Origin: Deltaproteobacteria bacterium
GTDB taxonomy: Bacteria > Desulfobacterota > Syntrophobacteria > Syntrophobacterales > Syntrophobacteraceae
Direction of reading: 5' to 3'
DNA: 64,000 bases
Assembly (NCBI GenBank): GCA_021780695.1
Contig: JAJXYD010000023.1
Coordinates: forward strand, 1 to 64,000
Each line of letters opens with the position of its first letter. The stretch's first letter is position 1. Position numbers and translations under genes: made by a program. The notes below the pieces were generated by a model, which ran no database searches, was not told where the DNA came from, and was given only the letters and a program-made list of their open reading frames with translations. This document shows positions 52,652 to 63,224 of the stretch, piece by piece.

Positions 52652-53224
52652 AGGGAAAACATTTCGAGCGGTTAAAAGGAGTGCGCCGCCGGGTTATCCG
52701 CGTTGAAGTTATCCAATGATGCCCCGGTTGCATTATTCTTTGATACATCCAGGGGCAAACTCTGTGGCTGTTTTGGCTGTAAATACAGGGAAATTCCGCT
52801 TCGCATGTTTTAACACACCGATATGATTTATTTTATTGGTTTTCAAAGCCACAAAAAACAGCGATCGAACAGCGGTAGAACAGCGGCCCGGAATAGCCGG
52901 ACGCTATATCATTCATTTTTGAAAGAGCAGCCCAGCAAGTCCCCGGCCGGTAAAACAGGCTCGATTTTGCCCCCAGTTCAACCGGGTTTATAATACAAGG
53001 TTTTTTAGAGCGGCCAAGGGGCAATAAGATGCGGTAAGGACAAGCGGCGAGCAGAAGCGGCAACCAGAAGAAGAAAATATCGGGCAAGCATCCCTTGTTT
53101 GCCCTCATGAAAAATTTAGAAAACCCATCTCCTCACCAATTCCACAGCGTCTCCATAATTTTTCCATTATTTCTTTCTAGAGTGGCTGCGAGTGTAAAAA
53201 TAGATCAATGCAAAGGAGAATGAA
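52652..53224. other. Intergenic region, nothing recognised
   Basis: 573 nt without a supported gene or RNA. No repeats shared with other parts of the window were found. Confidence 0.25.
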
Positions 53225-53680
53225 ATGAGAGTATGGAGGATTGTCGTTATTCTAATTTCGGTTCTTTTTGTGCCGGCAGTAAATGGTTTGTGCCAACCGG
53301 CGACTTCAGCCCCATCAATGCCCCCGATGTTTTTACGAGGACACGGATCAGCGGCCCTATTCGGTGAGGGTCAATACCTCTATGTTTTGGTGGGAGGCAA
53401 CCTTCTGGAGTACAAGAGCGACACAATGGCCCTGGTCCATTCGGTGCGGCTAAATGGTTGCATGGCGGGCGGCGTTCCAGGCGCAGCAACCGGTCCGATG
53501 TCTTCTGGGCGTATGCCCCCTCCCCCACTGCCTGCGCAAAGCCTATGGGCCGGAGGGGGGAAAGTGTTCGTTCTGGCCGGTCCGGTTATTTGCGTCTATA
53601 AAAGCCCTGACCTCACGCTGGAGAAAACCGTGATGCTGCCCGGCCCCCCCAAGCCGCCTCAAGCTGTGAAGCAAAAGTAG
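53225..53680 (+). CDS. Exported hypothetical protein
   Basis: The 151-residue protein has a signal peptide (about 1-24, ending near GLCQP). The mature part has two similar beta segments, YLYVLVGGNLLEYKSDTMALVHSV and KVFVLAGPVICVYKSPDLTLEKTV, like two blades of a propeller, separated by a Pro/Gly/Met-rich linker. The start has a GGAGAATGAA context. It lies 119 nt before the OmpR-type regulator. Function not recognised. Confidence 0.6.
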   Translation: MRVWRIVVILISVLFVPAVNGLCQPATSAPSMPPMFLRGHGSAALFGEGQYLYVLVGGNLLEYKSDTMALVHSVRLNGCMAGGVPGAATGPMSSGRMPPPPLPAQSLWAGGGKVFVLAGPVICVYKSPDLTLEKTVMLPGPPKPPQAVKQK

Positions 53681-53799
53681 CGGTCCCCGGAGGTGTTGCG
53701 GTGAGTCCTTGGATTTAAGGGCCTGCGGTTTTTGAGGCGAGGAAACCGGACTCCCGGGACTTAGAGCATTTGCAGAAAAAGATCGAAAGAAAGAGAGCC

Positions 53800-54504
53800 A
53801 TGTACCGTCTTTTAGTAATAGATAATGAGGCTGAAATTGCCGAAATGCTCTCCGGTTCTCAAGGGACAGAAGGCTTCGAGGTGTTTTGCATGGGCGATGA
53901 AAAAACGGCCCTGGATAAGGTCTTGACATCGGCTCACAGTCAATACGATTTAATCCTGTTAAACATCGATCTTCCGATTGTGGGGGGGGTAAGGCAACTG
54001 CGCGCGATTCGATCCAGGCAGGGTACTCCACTGATAATCTATACAGAGTCTTCCCGGAAAACCGACGGCATCCGCGCACTCGAAAACGGCGCGGATCACT
54101 TTATGCTAAAGCCTTTGGAGCCCCGTGAACTGCATGCCAGGATCCGCAACGTTTTGCGGCGATCCGGCCGTAGCGGCTCGGAGCAATTGCCGGTTCCGGA
54201 GATGGTCCTTGGAGGAGACATCACTGTGGATGTGGGCGCACGTATCGCGCGCCGCAACGGCATGGAACTGCGCCTCACATCTGCAGAGTTTGGCTTACTG
54301 CATGCCCTTGTGGGCGCAGCCGGCCAAATACTCTCCCGTGAACATCTGGCCAAAATCGCTTTGGGGCGACCTCTTGGCTCCAAAGACCGCAGCATCGACA
54401 TGCTCATGAGCAGACTCAGGAAAAAACTGGGTAAAAAGGACGGAGACGAGCTGATCAAAACGGTTCGCGGGGAAGGCTTTGTCTACACTGCCGGGGCGGG
54501 CTAA
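53800..54504 (+). CDS. OmpR-type response regulator with Asp-to-Asn at the phosphorylation site
   Basis: The 234-residue protein starts at ATG 53800 (GAAAGAGAG upstream). The receiver has Asp8 but Asn9 in the acidic pair, and LILLNIDLP with Asn55 (codon AAC) where the phospho-acceptor Asp is expected; Lys in MLKPL is kept. The C-terminal 100 residues are a winged helix of the OmpR/PhoB type (LTSAEFGLLHALV, RSIDMLMSRLRKKLG, IKTVRGEGFVY). It probably works without phosphorylation. No kinase lies next to it. Confidence 0.87.
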   Translation: MYRLLVIDNEAEIAEMLSGSQGTEGFEVFCMGDEKTALDKVLTSAHSQYDLILLNIDLPIVGGVRQLRAIRSRQGTPLIIYTESSRKTDGIRALENGADHFMLKPLEPRELHARIRNVLRRSGRSGSEQLPVPEMVLGGDITVDVGARIARRNGMELRLTSAEFGLLHALVGAAGQILSREHLAKIALGRPLGSKDRSIDMLMSRLRKKLGKKDGDELIKTVRGEGFVYTAGAG

Positions 54505-54596
54505 CGGGTCTTTGGTGGGGCGGAAGGCCAGAAAGCTTAGAGCACACACCAGAGGCAAACGGTTTTGGGCCCCTTGGGATGTGGTTTCGCGTTTCC

Positions 54597-54684
54597 TAAA
54601 TTGGCTGATAGGAAACGATAGGACTTTTTATTTTCCGGGAAGGTTAAGCCTTTGCGGGGCAATATCAGGGGGAACTTAAGGGCC
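54597..54684 (+). repeat. Diverged dispersed repeat B, copy 1
   Basis: About 80 bp resembling 63456-63529 in the same orientation. Shared blocks are AATTGGCTGAT, AAACGATA, GACTTTTTA, CCGG(G)AAGG and AAGGGCC at matching spacing. The gap 54505-54991 holds no other feature. Confidence 0.45.
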
Positions 54685-54991
54685 ATCACACACGCAGGAG
54701 AAAGGGGGGGATTGCCGCCACGATTTTGAGAATAACCAAATTAGAAGAGGACAACACCGCCATAGGAGAAACCGGCGCCAACAATGGATATGTGCCCCGC
54801 AAAGATGTAAAAAATCATGATAACCGTATCGGGATGCTCTCATTTGTCCCACCTCAAGCAGAACCGTGTGAAATTTCCCTCTATTTTTAAAATCCTAAAA
54901 TAGTGCCACAAAAAAACCATCTACCCTGATTGCCATTTAGCGCCATGGTATAGGGGAGGCATCTTGAAACGCCTCCAAGAAGGGTATGACC

Positions 54992-55648
54992 ATGCATGCA
55001 AAAAAAAGAATCGTCATAGCTCAAAACCATACAATTCTAAGGGAGGGGCTTAAGATGCTCCTTTCATCCAATCCCGAGGTTTCAGTCGTAGGAGAAGCGC
55101 AGGACGGACTTGACGCGGTCCGCTCGGTTAAGTCACAGACGCCCGATCTTATTTTAATCGACATTTCCATGCCAAAGCTTGAAGGCACGAGGGCAATCCG
55201 AGAGATAAAGAAGCTGAGTCCATCGACAAAGGTGCTGGTACTGACCGTTCACAAAACCGAGGACCACATCCTTGGAGCTCTACGAAGCGGAGCAGACGGC
55301 TATATTCTAAAGGAAGCAAACTACGGGGAATTAACGGTTGCCATCGATGAGATTTTTGCGGGTAAAAGCTATATCAGTCCGGCCATATCCGGCAAGGTTA
55401 TCGAAGGCTTCCTGGAGGGCAGGCGAAGCCTGAAGACCTCGACCTCCTGGGAGAGCCTTACTGCGCGCGAGAGGCAGGTTTTAAGGCTTGTCGCAAACGG
55501 GGAAAGAAACAAAGATATTGCCTGCACACTGTCCATAAGCGTAAAGACGGTTGAAAAACATCGCGCCAACCTCATGAAAAAACTCGACTTGCACAGCGCT
55601 TCGTCTCTTACCGCCTTTGCGATTGAAAAAAGGCTTACAGCCAAATAA
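54992..55648 (+). CDS. NarL/LuxR-type response regulator lacking the acidic pair
   Basis: The 218-residue protein starts at ATG 54992 with GAAGG 8 nt upstream; an ATG two codons earlier is too close to that site. The receiver reads IVIAQNHTILREGL, with Gln11 and Asn12 where the metal-binding acidic pair (usually DD) should be. The phospho-acceptor Asp57 (LILIDISMP) and Lys are present. The LuxR-type helix-turn-helix is complete (LTARERQVLRLVANGERNKDIA...VKTVEKHRANLMKKL). Phosphorylation should be weak or absent; DNA binding is likely intact. Confidence 0.87.
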   Translation: MHAKKRIVIAQNHTILREGLKMLLSSNPEVSVVGEAQDGLDAVRSVKSQTPDLILIDISMPKLEGTRAIREIKKLSPSTKVLVLTVHKTEDHILGALRSGADGYILKEANYGELTVAIDEIFAGKSYISPAISGKVIEGFLEGRRSLKTSTSWESLTARERQVLRLVANGERNKDIACTLSISVKTVEKHRANLMKKLDLHSASSLTAFAIEKRLTAK

Positions 55649-55682
55649 TCCAGCCAAGGCCAAAGACAGTTAGACGGCAACC

Positions 55683-57050
55683 TTAGAGGCGGCCGCCGGA
55701 CTTATCCTCTCTTTTTATCCCAAGTTTGGCGAGCAGTTCGTAGAGATTGGGGCGGCTTATCCCCAAGTCTGCCGCAGACCTTGCCAGGTTAAAATTATTT
55801 AGCTTAAGGACCCGGAGGACAATCTCCCGTTCGGCAAGCTCGCGGGCCTGTTTGAGAGTCATCGCGCCGGGGTGCTGGACCGCTTCCAGTTCGAGGTCTT
55901 CTTCGGTAACGTATTTCCCCTGGGCCATAATTACGGCCCTGCGGATCCTGTTTTCGAGTTCGCGCACGTTTCCGGGCCATTTATGTTCATTAAGGGCGAT
56001 CAAAGCGTTATGAGTGATTCCAGAGAGCTTTTTTTTCTGTTCGAGCGCGTATTTTTCAAGAAAACGCATAGCGAGCAACTCTACATCGCCCTGCCTCACA
56101 CGCAGGGGCGGGACCTGGATCTTGACCACTCCCAGCCGATAATAGAGGTCTTCTCTGAATCGCCCCTCGAGTATGGCCTTATCCAGATCGACATTGGTTG
56201 CGGCAATCACCCTGGTGTCGATAGTTAATTCTTTTCTACCGCCCAGGCGTTCAATTTTGTGTTCCTGGAGAAATCTCAGGAGCTTGACCTGAAGGCCCTG
56301 GGAGATATCCCCGATTTCATCCAAAAAAAGGGTTCCTTTGTCGGCGAGTTCTGTTCGCCCCTTCTTTTGGGTATGAGCACCGGTGAAAGCCCCCTTTTCA
56401 TAGCCGAACAGTTCGCTTTCGAGCAGGTTTTCGGGAATAGCGGCACAGTTGATTGCAACAAAAGGCCCGTTTTGCATGGGACTTCTTCTATGAAGCGCTT
56501 TTGCCACAAGTTCCTTACCAGTCCCATTTTCGCCACATAGCAGAATCGAGGCGTGTGTCGAAGCGACCTTTTCAATCGTTTCAAAGACCATCTGCATCTG
56601 GGAACTGTTGCCGATCAGGTCGTCCAGGCCTCCATGGGGAGTTTCAGGCTGCCGGTTTTCCATTTCCAACTGGCGCAGCCGCAGGGCGCGCCGCAAGATA
56701 ATAGTTACTTCCCCGACCTCGACGGGCTTGCAGAAAAAGTCATAGGCGCCACGCGAAACCGCCCGGAGCGCGTTTTGCTTTTCACTGCGCCCGGAGATAA
56801 TGACAACTTTAACGTAGGGGTCTTGCTCAAGCAATTGGGTAAGGGTGAGAAAACCTTCTTCGACGCCTCTTTCATCGGGGGGTAATCCCAAATCCAGAGT
56901 AACCAGGGGGGGGCGTTCGCGCTTAAAGACTTCGAGGGCATCGGCCCTTGTGCCTGCGGAGAAGACGTCATATTCGGCAGCAAATGCCCATTTCATAGAC
57001 AACAAATTGGATTCATCGTCATCGACAATAAGCAAAGATGGTTTGTCCAT
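55683..57050 (-). CDS. prsR: PrsR-like sigma-54-dependent response regulator (PEP-CTERM/EPS type)
   Basis: The 455-residue protein starts at ATG 57050 with AGGAG 6 nt before it; the frame opens 30 codons earlier. The receiver has VDDDESN, VTLDLGLPPDERGVEEGF and FFCKPVEV, a pattern typical of the PEP-CTERM-box regulator PrsR. The AAA+ domain has GENGTGKE, GAFTGAH and KGTLFLDEI. The C-terminus is a Fis-type helix-turn-helix. It is followed by a 100-nt gap from the PrsT-like gene on the same strand. The kinase PrsK is not in the window. Confidence 0.88.
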   Translation of the reverse strand: MDKPSLLIVDDDESNLLSMKWAFAAEYDVFSAGTRADALEVFKRERPPLVTLDLGLPPDERGVEEGFLTLTQLLEQDPYVKVVIISGRSEKQNALRAVSRGAYDFFCKPVEVGEVTIILRRALRLRQLEMENRQPETPHGGLDDLIGNSSQMQMVFETIEKVASTHASILLCGENGTGKELVAKALHRRSPMQNGPFVAINCAAIPENLLESELFGYEKGAFTGAHTQKKGRTELADKGTLFLDEIGDISQGLQVKLLRFLQEHKIERLGGRKELTIDTRVIAATNVDLDKAILEGRFREDLYYRLGVVKIQVPPLRVRQGDVELLAMRFLEKYALEQKKKLSGITHNALIALNEHKWPGNVRELENRIRRAVIMAQGKYVTEEDLELEAVQHPGAMTLKQARELAEREIVLRVLKLNNFNLARSAADLGISRPNLYELLAKLGIKREDKSGGRL

Positions 57051-57151
57051 CAATGACTCCTGCAGGCTAGACACCTGGCAAAGGCCCCCCGGAACAGGTC
57101 CCCGAAAAGCCATTGCCCAAGGCATCCCAGCACAATCCAACTGTTGGATCC

Positions 57152-60100
57152 TTAGTGAGTAGCCCCCCCGGAAGAGGCTTTTTTGGCAATTTCCCGCAAG
57201 GCCTGCCGGGCACGGGCGGCTTTTTTGAAATCAGGGCCCCCTTTTTTCAAGGCTAAATCGAGACTCTGCTTTGCCGCATTCATGTCTCCCAGGCGGTATT
57301 GGACCATTCCGAGATGGAACTGGATTTCCGGACTACCGGGAAGCTTGGCGCCGCTTTCCTTTAAATAGGTAAGCGCCATGGGATAATTTTTTTGTTTATA
57401 GAGCACCCATCCCAGAGTATCGGCAATGTTGGGATCGGTTGGTTCCTGCTGGCGTGCGATTTGCGCAAGGCCAAGGGCCTTTGAGTAGTCGTGGTCGTAC
57501 TCGCAGTACAGGTAGGCCAGGTTATTGGCTGCCGGAGCAAAATTGGGATTGACCGCGAGCGCTGCCTGATAAGCCTTCCTGGCCTCCGGGATATCACCTT
57601 TTTCCTGGTAGACAACTCCTGAGAACATCAGAGCGCCAACATTTTTAGGATCTATTTTGAGAACGTCCTTTAGCTGGTCAACAACCTTACCGAATTGCTT
57701 GTTTGCTCCGTAGAGCTGGGCAAGGCTAAGACGGGCGTCAATAAACTCAGGGTCAATACTGACTGCTTTTAGCCAGGCAGCCTGGGCCTGGGCCGTCTCC
57801 TTGCGAAAGTATCTGATCTGGCCCAGGAGCAGGTAGGCATCGACATTTTTGGGATCAGCCCCGATTTGATCGGTAACATATTTCAAAGCTGCATCGGATT
57901 TCTTTTCGGCCAGACAAACCGATACGATTTGAGCCAGGGCTGCATTAACAGGCGGTGCGGCGTGCAGGGCCTGCTCGAAATACCCAAGGGCCTGATCCTG
58001 TTTGCCCTGCTCCCTTAGGACAAGGCCATAGAGATAATTTGCACGCCCGTCCTTGGGATTAGCCTGCAAGACCTTATCGAGGGCGGCCTGGGCGTCGGCG
58101 GGGTCCTTATTCCCAAGGTAGGCCGTACCCAGAAGCAAATAAATTTGCGGTCCTTTGGTCCCCTGGTTTATCAGGATCTGCAAATTATCGATAGCCGATT
58201 GAAAATCGTTTGAACGGATATCGAGCGCAGCCAGTTGAGCCCTTGGCCCGTAGAGTTTGGGATCAAGAACGAGGAGCTGGCGGAAGGCAGCTCTGGCCTT
58301 ATTGATATCGGAGGCCCTCAGATAGACAAGCCCCATGAGTTCCAAAGCGCCCCGGGAAGCCGGATCGATCTTTAAGGCCTGTTGAAAATCGGCAAGGGCT
58401 TCCGCCGTTTTCTTTTGGACAAGTTTTAGCTGGCCACGCAGCAAAACGGCATCGACGAAGTCGGGATTTTTGGCAAGAATCTGGTCAAGAAGTTTTTCCG
58501 CCCCGGCATAGTCTTTTTGGACCAGGGCGATTTTGGCGAGCAAAAATTTTGCCGGCAAAAAATCAGGCGACGCTGCAACGGTATTGGAAAGTAATTCTTT
58601 GGCCAGATCTATTTTATCATCGTTTAAATAAAACTCGGCAAGCTTAATTTGGGCCAGCGAGGCTTTAGGAGAGAGGGCCACCGCCTTCTTATATTCCTGT
58701 TCGGCCTGATCGTGTTTCTTTTCCTTGAAGTAGCAGTCACCCATTTCCATGTGAGCTTCCATGGAATCGGGCTTTTGGGCCAAAACGTCATTTAGGATGG
58801 ATTGGGCTTTGCCCGTATCATTATTATCCAGATAGAGGCCCGCCAGAGTCAGTTCGTATTTGTGATTGTCCTTAAAGTATTGGAGTCCTTTTTCCAGAAG
58901 AGAAATCGCTTTTGGAAGGTTCGCGGGAGTCCCGGCAGCCTGGGCCAAGAGCATGTAGGCCTGCAGATTGTGTGGGTCTTTGGCAAGCAGCGCGCTCATG
59001 CTGTCAAAGGCCGCGGGGAAATTGCCGGTACGCACGTTGGCATCGGCCAGGAGCAACCGCGCGAGAGTAAAATCCGGCGAAAGCTCTATGGCTTTTTGAA
59101 GGACGGGTTTTGCCTTTAGAGGCTTTTGTTCCTTCATATAGGCAAGGGCTAAAAAATACCTGGGGATAGCAATGCCGGGAGCGGCATTAACAATTTTTTC
59201 CAATTCAGCCGCGGCCTGGGCGGTATTATTTTGTGCAAGGAGCATCCTGGCATGGAGTGTTTTTGCATTGAGATCCTCAGGGTTATTTTTGAGTTCGATT
59301 TTCAGGTATTTTTCACACTCATCGAACTTGCGGTCATCAAGAGCCATTGTGGCAAGGCGCTGGAGAGCTGGGGAGAAGTTTGGAAATTTCTTTAAAATTG
59401 ACTGGAGCAGCACCTTGGCTTTGGCCGTATTATTTCTAAAAAGGTAAAAATCGGCCAGATTCATCTGAACCGGGGAATCCAGGGGAGTTAGCCCGGCAGC
59501 GGTCTGAAAATCTTTTTCCGCCGCTGCAAAATCCTTTTTGATTACCGCCAAGGCACCAAGGGCCAGGTAGGCCTTGGGATAATCAGGTTTAATTTTTATT
59601 GCACGCTGGAAATGATCCTGGGCTTTGGCCATGTCCCCTTTTTTCGCATAGAGCGCTCCCAGGGCAAGTTCGACCCGAGGGGCATCGGAAGTCGAGGGCT
59701 TTAGCGCCTTTAGCTGGGCGAGGGATTCAGCGATTTCTTCCGGGGTTTTTGCAAAATCGGACAAAAGGATGGCCGCGCCGGCGTTTTTGGGATCATTGTG
59801 TAAAACGAAATCCAACTCCTTGCGACTGTTGTCCTTCTTTTGAAGCTGAGCATATTGCCTGGCCATTTTTAAACGTATAGCGATGTCTCCGGGGTCTATC
59901 CCGTTGGCCTTCTTCAGATAGGCAAGAGATTGGCTCGCATCCCCCACCGCGGCATAAACCGCGGCAATCTTAACGAAAGTCTTTTTGTCGTTGGCGTCTA
60001 ACTTAAGAGCCTTGCCGTATTCTATGAGGGCGTTTTTAAATTCCTTTTGGGCAAAGAATTTGTCTCCGGCTGCAAGATACCTGGTTTTTTTAACTTGGGG

Positions 60101-60172
60101 CGAGGCGCCACAAGCCGCCATAGAGATCACTAACAGTAGAATTACTACATAGGACCGAAAACGGGCTCTCAT
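57152..60172 (-). CDS. prsT: PrsT-like TPR-repeat lipoprotein
   Basis: The 1006-residue protein starts at ATG 60172 with GAGGTG upstream. The signal sequence ends in a lipobox-like SMAAC (Cys about 21). More than 20 tetratricopeptide repeats fill the rest (pattern of Gly/Ala at 8, 20 and Pro at 32, as in NPDFVDAVLLRGQL). It matches in size and form the TPR lipoprotein PrsT of PEP-CTERM/exosortase systems, where it lies next to PrsR. It is expected on the periplasmic side of the membrane as an assembly scaffold. Confidence 0.85.
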   Translation of the reverse strand: MRARFRSYVVILLLVISMAACGASPQVKKTRYLAAGDKFFAQKEFKNALIEYGKALKLDANDKKTFVKIAAVYAAVGDASQSLAYLKKANGIDPGDIAIRLKMARQYAQLQKKDNSRKELDFVLHNDPKNAGAAILLSDFAKTPEEIAESLAQLKALKPSTSDAPRVELALGALYAKKGDMAKAQDHFQRAIKIKPDYPKAYLALGALAVIKKDFAAAEKDFQTAAGLTPLDSPVQMNLADFYLFRNNTAKAKVLLQSILKKFPNFSPALQRLATMALDDRKFDECEKYLKIELKNNPEDLNAKTLHARMLLAQNNTAQAAAELEKIVNAAPGIAIPRYFLALAYMKEQKPLKAKPVLQKAIELSPDFTLARLLLADANVRTGNFPAAFDSMSALLAKDPHNLQAYMLLAQAAGTPANLPKAISLLEKGLQYFKDNHKYELTLAGLYLDNNDTGKAQSILNDVLAQKPDSMEAHMEMGDCYFKEKKHDQAEQEYKKAVALSPKASLAQIKLAEFYLNDDKIDLAKELLSNTVAASPDFLPAKFLLAKIALVQKDYAGAEKLLDQILAKNPDFVDAVLLRGQLKLVQKKTAEALADFQQALKIDPASRGALELMGLVYLRASDINKARAAFRQLLVLDPKLYGPRAQLAALDIRSNDFQSAIDNLQILINQGTKGPQIYLLLGTAYLGNKDPADAQAALDKVLQANPKDGRANYLYGLVLREQGKQDQALGYFEQALHAAPPVNAALAQIVSVCLAEKKSDAALKYVTDQIGADPKNVDAYLLLGQIRYFRKETAQAQAAWLKAVSIDPEFIDARLSLAQLYGANKQFGKVVDQLKDVLKIDPKNVGALMFSGVVYQEKGDIPEARKAYQAALAVNPNFAPAANNLAYLYCEYDHDYSKALGLAQIARQQEPTDPNIADTLGWVLYKQKNYPMALTYLKESGAKLPGSPEIQFHLGMVQYRLGDMNAAKQSLDLALKKGGPDFKKAARARQALREIAKKASSGGATH

Positions 60173-60337
60173 CTGCACCTCTTTTCCCAGGTTGTTTCCA
60201 TGCCTCGGCCGGCAACCCCGTGTAGCCATCTTCCACTCTATCGGCCGCAAGCGCAGAATTATTTAAGTTTTTTGCAGCGTGAAATATTTTCCACCATCCC
60301 AAGGGAATTATAACGTTTTTAGAAAAGAAGGGGAGGC

Positions 60338-61240
60338 TTACTTTCCGTTTTTGTCCTCCTGGTCAACAAGATCTACCAGGTATTGCCCATATCCGTTTTT
60401 CATCAAAGGCTCGGCCAATATTTTAAGGCGTTCGCGGTCGATGTAGCCCAGACGGTAAGCTATTTCCTCAAGGCAGGCAATCTTCAGGCCCTGGCGTTTT
60501 TCGATGGTTTCCACAAAAGTCGAGGCTTCCAGCAAGGACTCATGGGTACCGGTATCGAGCCAGGCAAAGCCCCTTCCCAACAACTCCACCCTGAGTTCGC
60601 CCAATTTCAGATAGTGAGTCATCACATCGACTATTTCGAGCTCCCCGCGAGGGGAAGGTTTAAGCGAAGAAGCTATTTGCACCACTCTGTTATCGAAAAA
60701 ATAGAGCCCCGGAACAGCATAGTTCGACTTTGGCAAGGCCGGTTTTTCTTCTATTCCCAAAACAGAGCCTGCTTCATCGAATTCGACCACCCCATAGCGT
60801 TGAGGGTCCCGGACATAATAGCCGAACACGAGCCCTCCGCAACTAAATGAGGCAGCTTTTTGGATGATGTTCTGGAAGCCGTGGCCGTAGAAGATATTGT
60901 CGCCAAGAATGAGGCAAACCCTTTGGGAGCCGATAAAATCCTGTCCCAGCACAAAAGCCTGGGCCAGGCCGGCTGGATGCTCCTGCACCCTATAGGACAA
61001 GCGCACCCCCCACTGGGAGCCATCTTCCAAAAGAGATTCGAACCTGGGAAGATCGCAAGGAGTCGAAATAATCAGAATATCCCGGATCCCGGCAAGCATA
61101 AGGGCCGAAAGCGGATAGTATATCATCGGTTTATCGTAGACAGGAAGAAGCTGTTTGCTCACTGCCTTCGTTATGGGATAGAGGCGGGTTCCCGATCCCC
61201 CTGCCAGAATGATCCCCTTGAGATCGCGATTGTTGCTCAT
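60338..61240 (-). CDS. rmlA: Glucose-1-phosphate thymidylyltransferase
   Basis: The 300-residue enzyme starts at ATG 61240 with GGAG 7 nt upstream. [37 protein letters not shown] is nearly invariant in RmlA, with [13 protein letters not shown] and the C-terminal [13 protein letters not shown]. First step of dTDP-rhamnose synthesis. It is 2 nt after rmlB on the same strand. Confidence 0.97.
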   Translation of the reverse strand: MSNNRDLKGIILAGGSGTRLYPITKAVSKQLLPVYDKPMIYYPLSALMLAGIRDILIISTPCDLPRFESLLEDGSQWGVRLSYRVQEHPAGLAQAFVLGQDFIGSQRVCLILGDNIFYGHGFQNIIQKAASFSCGGLVFGYYVRDPQRYGVVEFDEAGSVLGIEEKPALPKSNYAVPGLYFFDNRVVQIASSLKPSPRGELEIVDVMTHYLKLGELRVELLGRGFAWLDTGTHESLLEASTFVETIEKRQGLKIACLEEIAYRLGYIDRERLKILAEPLMKNGYGQYLVDLVDQEDKNGK

Positions 61241-61242
61241 TT

Positions 61243-62307
61243 TTATTCTCCGTACTGCCTGGCTATCCAGTTTCTGTAGGCCCCCGATTTTACCGACTGG
61301 ACCCATTGGGTGTTTTCCATGTACCAGCGAATGGTTTTCCCAAGGCCCGTCTCGAAGGTTTCTTTTGCCCGCCAGCCTAACTCCCGCTCAAGGCGGGAAC
61401 AATCCACCGCATAGCGCCGGTCGTGCCCGGGACGGTCCTTTACGAATGTGATCAGGCTGGAATGGGGTACATGGGGCGACTGCGGGGCTATTTCATCTAA
61501 GAGGGCGCAAAGTGTCTTTACGATTTCGATATTGGTCTTTTCACAGCTTCCGCCGATATTGTAGGTCTGGCCCGGTTTTCCCTTTTCCAAAACCAGGCTC
61601 AAGGCTCTACAATGGTCTTCGACATAGAGCCAGTCGCGAATATTAAGACCATCGCCATATACGGGCAAAGGCCTTCCCTCCAGGGCGTTTAGAAGCGTCA
61701 GCGGTATGAGCTTTTCGGGAAACTGCCTGGGTCCATAGTTATTGGAACAATTGGTGATTAAGGCGGGCAGCCCGAAGGTATGGTGATAAGCGCGAACCAA
61801 ATGATCGCTTCCGGCCTTGCTCGCCGAATAGGGGCTATTGGGGGCGTAAGGGGTGTTTTCGGTAAATGCGGGGTCCGAGGGACCCAGGGAGCCGTAGACT
61901 TCATCGGTTGAGACGTGAAGGAAGCGAAACCTCTCGGCGCGCCCCGCGGGAAGTCTTCTAAAATAGCCAAGCGTTTCTTCCAACAGCTTATAGGTACCGA
62001 CGATATTTGTTTGGACAAAGCTTTCCGGACTCTCAATAGATCTATCCACGTGGGATTCGGCCGCGAAGTTAACTACAGCCTCGGGCTGATAGTCATCCAA
62101 AAGCTTCCCGACAAGGGAGGGATCTCCTATATCTCCTTTTACGAAAATATAGTCCGGATCGTCGTTGAGTTCGTGCAGATTTAAAAGATTTCCGGCATAG
62201 GTAAGGAGATCAAGATTTACTATGCGTTTTTTCTCCAACCTTTCCCGCAGCACGAAGTTGCTTCCGATGAAACCCGCTCCGCCAGTAACAAGGATCGTTC
62301 CACTCAT
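61243..62307 (-). CDS. rmlB: dTDP-glucose 4,6-dehydratase
   Basis: The 354-residue enzyme has [36 protein letters not shown] and the catalytic [12 protein letters not shown], plus [18 protein letters not shown]. It makes dTDP-4-keto-6-deoxyglucose, the branch point for rhamnose. It lies between cysC and rmlA on the same strand. Confidence 0.97.
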   Translation of the reverse strand: MSGTILVTGGAGFIGSNFVLRERLEKKRIVNLDLLTYAGNLLNLHELNDDPDYIFVKGDIGDPSLVGKLLDDYQPEAVVNFAAESHVDRSIESPESFVQTNIVGTYKLLEETLGYFRRLPAGRAERFRFLHVSTDEVYGSLGPSDPAFTENTPYAPNSPYSASKAGSDHLVRAYHHTFGLPALITNCSNNYGPRQFPEKLIPLTLLNALEGRPLPVYGDGLNIRDWLYVEDHCRALSLVLEKGKPGQTYNIGGSCEKTNIEIVKTLCALLDEIAPQSPHVPHSSLITFVKDRPGHDRRYAVDCSRLERELGWRAKETFETGLGKTIRWYMENTQWVQSVKSGAYRNWIARQYGE

Positions 62308-62418
62308 CTAAGACATGCTCCATGGGGTGAGTTTATAAAAACAAAGGAAGCGCGCCCGCCCGCAGCGACCCTTGAAAACATCTAAGCGTTTATTCCGGGG
62401 GGGTAGAGCCCGACAAGA

Positions 62419-63066
62419 CTATCGGAGGGCAGCGTTTCGAGGCCGGTCCAGGAAAAAGCCCTCTTCGGCCATGAACTCGATGATCGCCGACACGATCTGC
62501 CGTGGCGAGAATTCGGCGGTACGGCAGACAAGCTCAGGGCTAAGAGGTGGTTCGTAAGGGTCGTCTATGCCCGTAAAACCTTTGAGCCTACCGGATCTGG
62601 CCCTGGCGTAAAATCCTTTGGGATCGCGCTCCTCGCAAATTTCGAGGGGCGTATCGATAAAAATTTCCGCAAAACCGAGGCCGGAATCCAAATGAATGCG
62701 CCTGGCAAAATCTCTTTCGCCCCTGTAAGGCGATATGAAGCTTGTAACAACGATCAAGCCCGCATCAGCGAAAAGCTTAGCGGTTTCGGCAACCCGGCGA
62801 ATATTTTCAGCCCTTTCCGCGGCTGAAAACCCGAGGTCCTTGTTTAGTCCGTGCCGTACGTTGTCACCGTCAAGAACGTATGCCGCAAAGCCTTTTCTAA
62901 ACAACTCCGCCTCGAGAGCATAGGCCGTAGTACTCTTGCCCGAAGAGGGCAAGCCGGTTAGCCAGATCGTGCCCCCGCGCTGATGCAGCAGAGTCTCGCG
63001 TTGGGTTCTCGTTACCTGTGCCTTGTGCCAGACTAAGTTGGTGGCTTTTGTTTTGACGTCTATCAA
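62419..63066 (-). CDS. cysC: Adenylyl-sulfate kinase
   Basis: The 215-residue APS kinase has TGLPSSGKSTTAYALE (P-loop), LDGDNVRHGLNKDLGFS, and FISPYRGERDFAR. The start is uncertain: no ATG is present; a TTG at 63066 has GAGGGG 8 nt upstream and gives IDVKTKATNLVWHKAQVTR as N-terminus, while a TTG at 63090 has no such site. It makes PAPS from APS. Next to rmlAB, PAPS may be used to sulfate a polysaccharide rather than for assimilation; this is inferred. Confidence 0.92.
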   Translation of the reverse strand: MIDVKTKATNLVWHKAQVTRTQRETLLHQRGGTIWLTGLPSSGKSTTAYALEAELFRKGFAAYVLDGDNVRHGLNKDLGFSAAERAENIRRVAETAKLFADAGLIVVTSFISPYRGERDFARRIHLDSGLGFAEIFIDTPLEICEERDPKGFYARARSGRLKGFTGIDDPYEPPLSPELVCRTAEFSPRQIVSAIIEFMAEEGFFLDRPRNAALR

Positions 63067-63224
63067 AATCAATACCCCTCGTAAAGTCAAATCCGCAGCC
63101 GCCCAAACGCTGAGCAGCCCGCTCCCTTGTCTCTTTTACCATGAGAGGGACTAAAAGGGCCAAAAAATTTTGGCCACATTATCTCGATTTTGGCAGGTAC
63201 AGGTGTGGGGCCGGAGGCAGGGGG

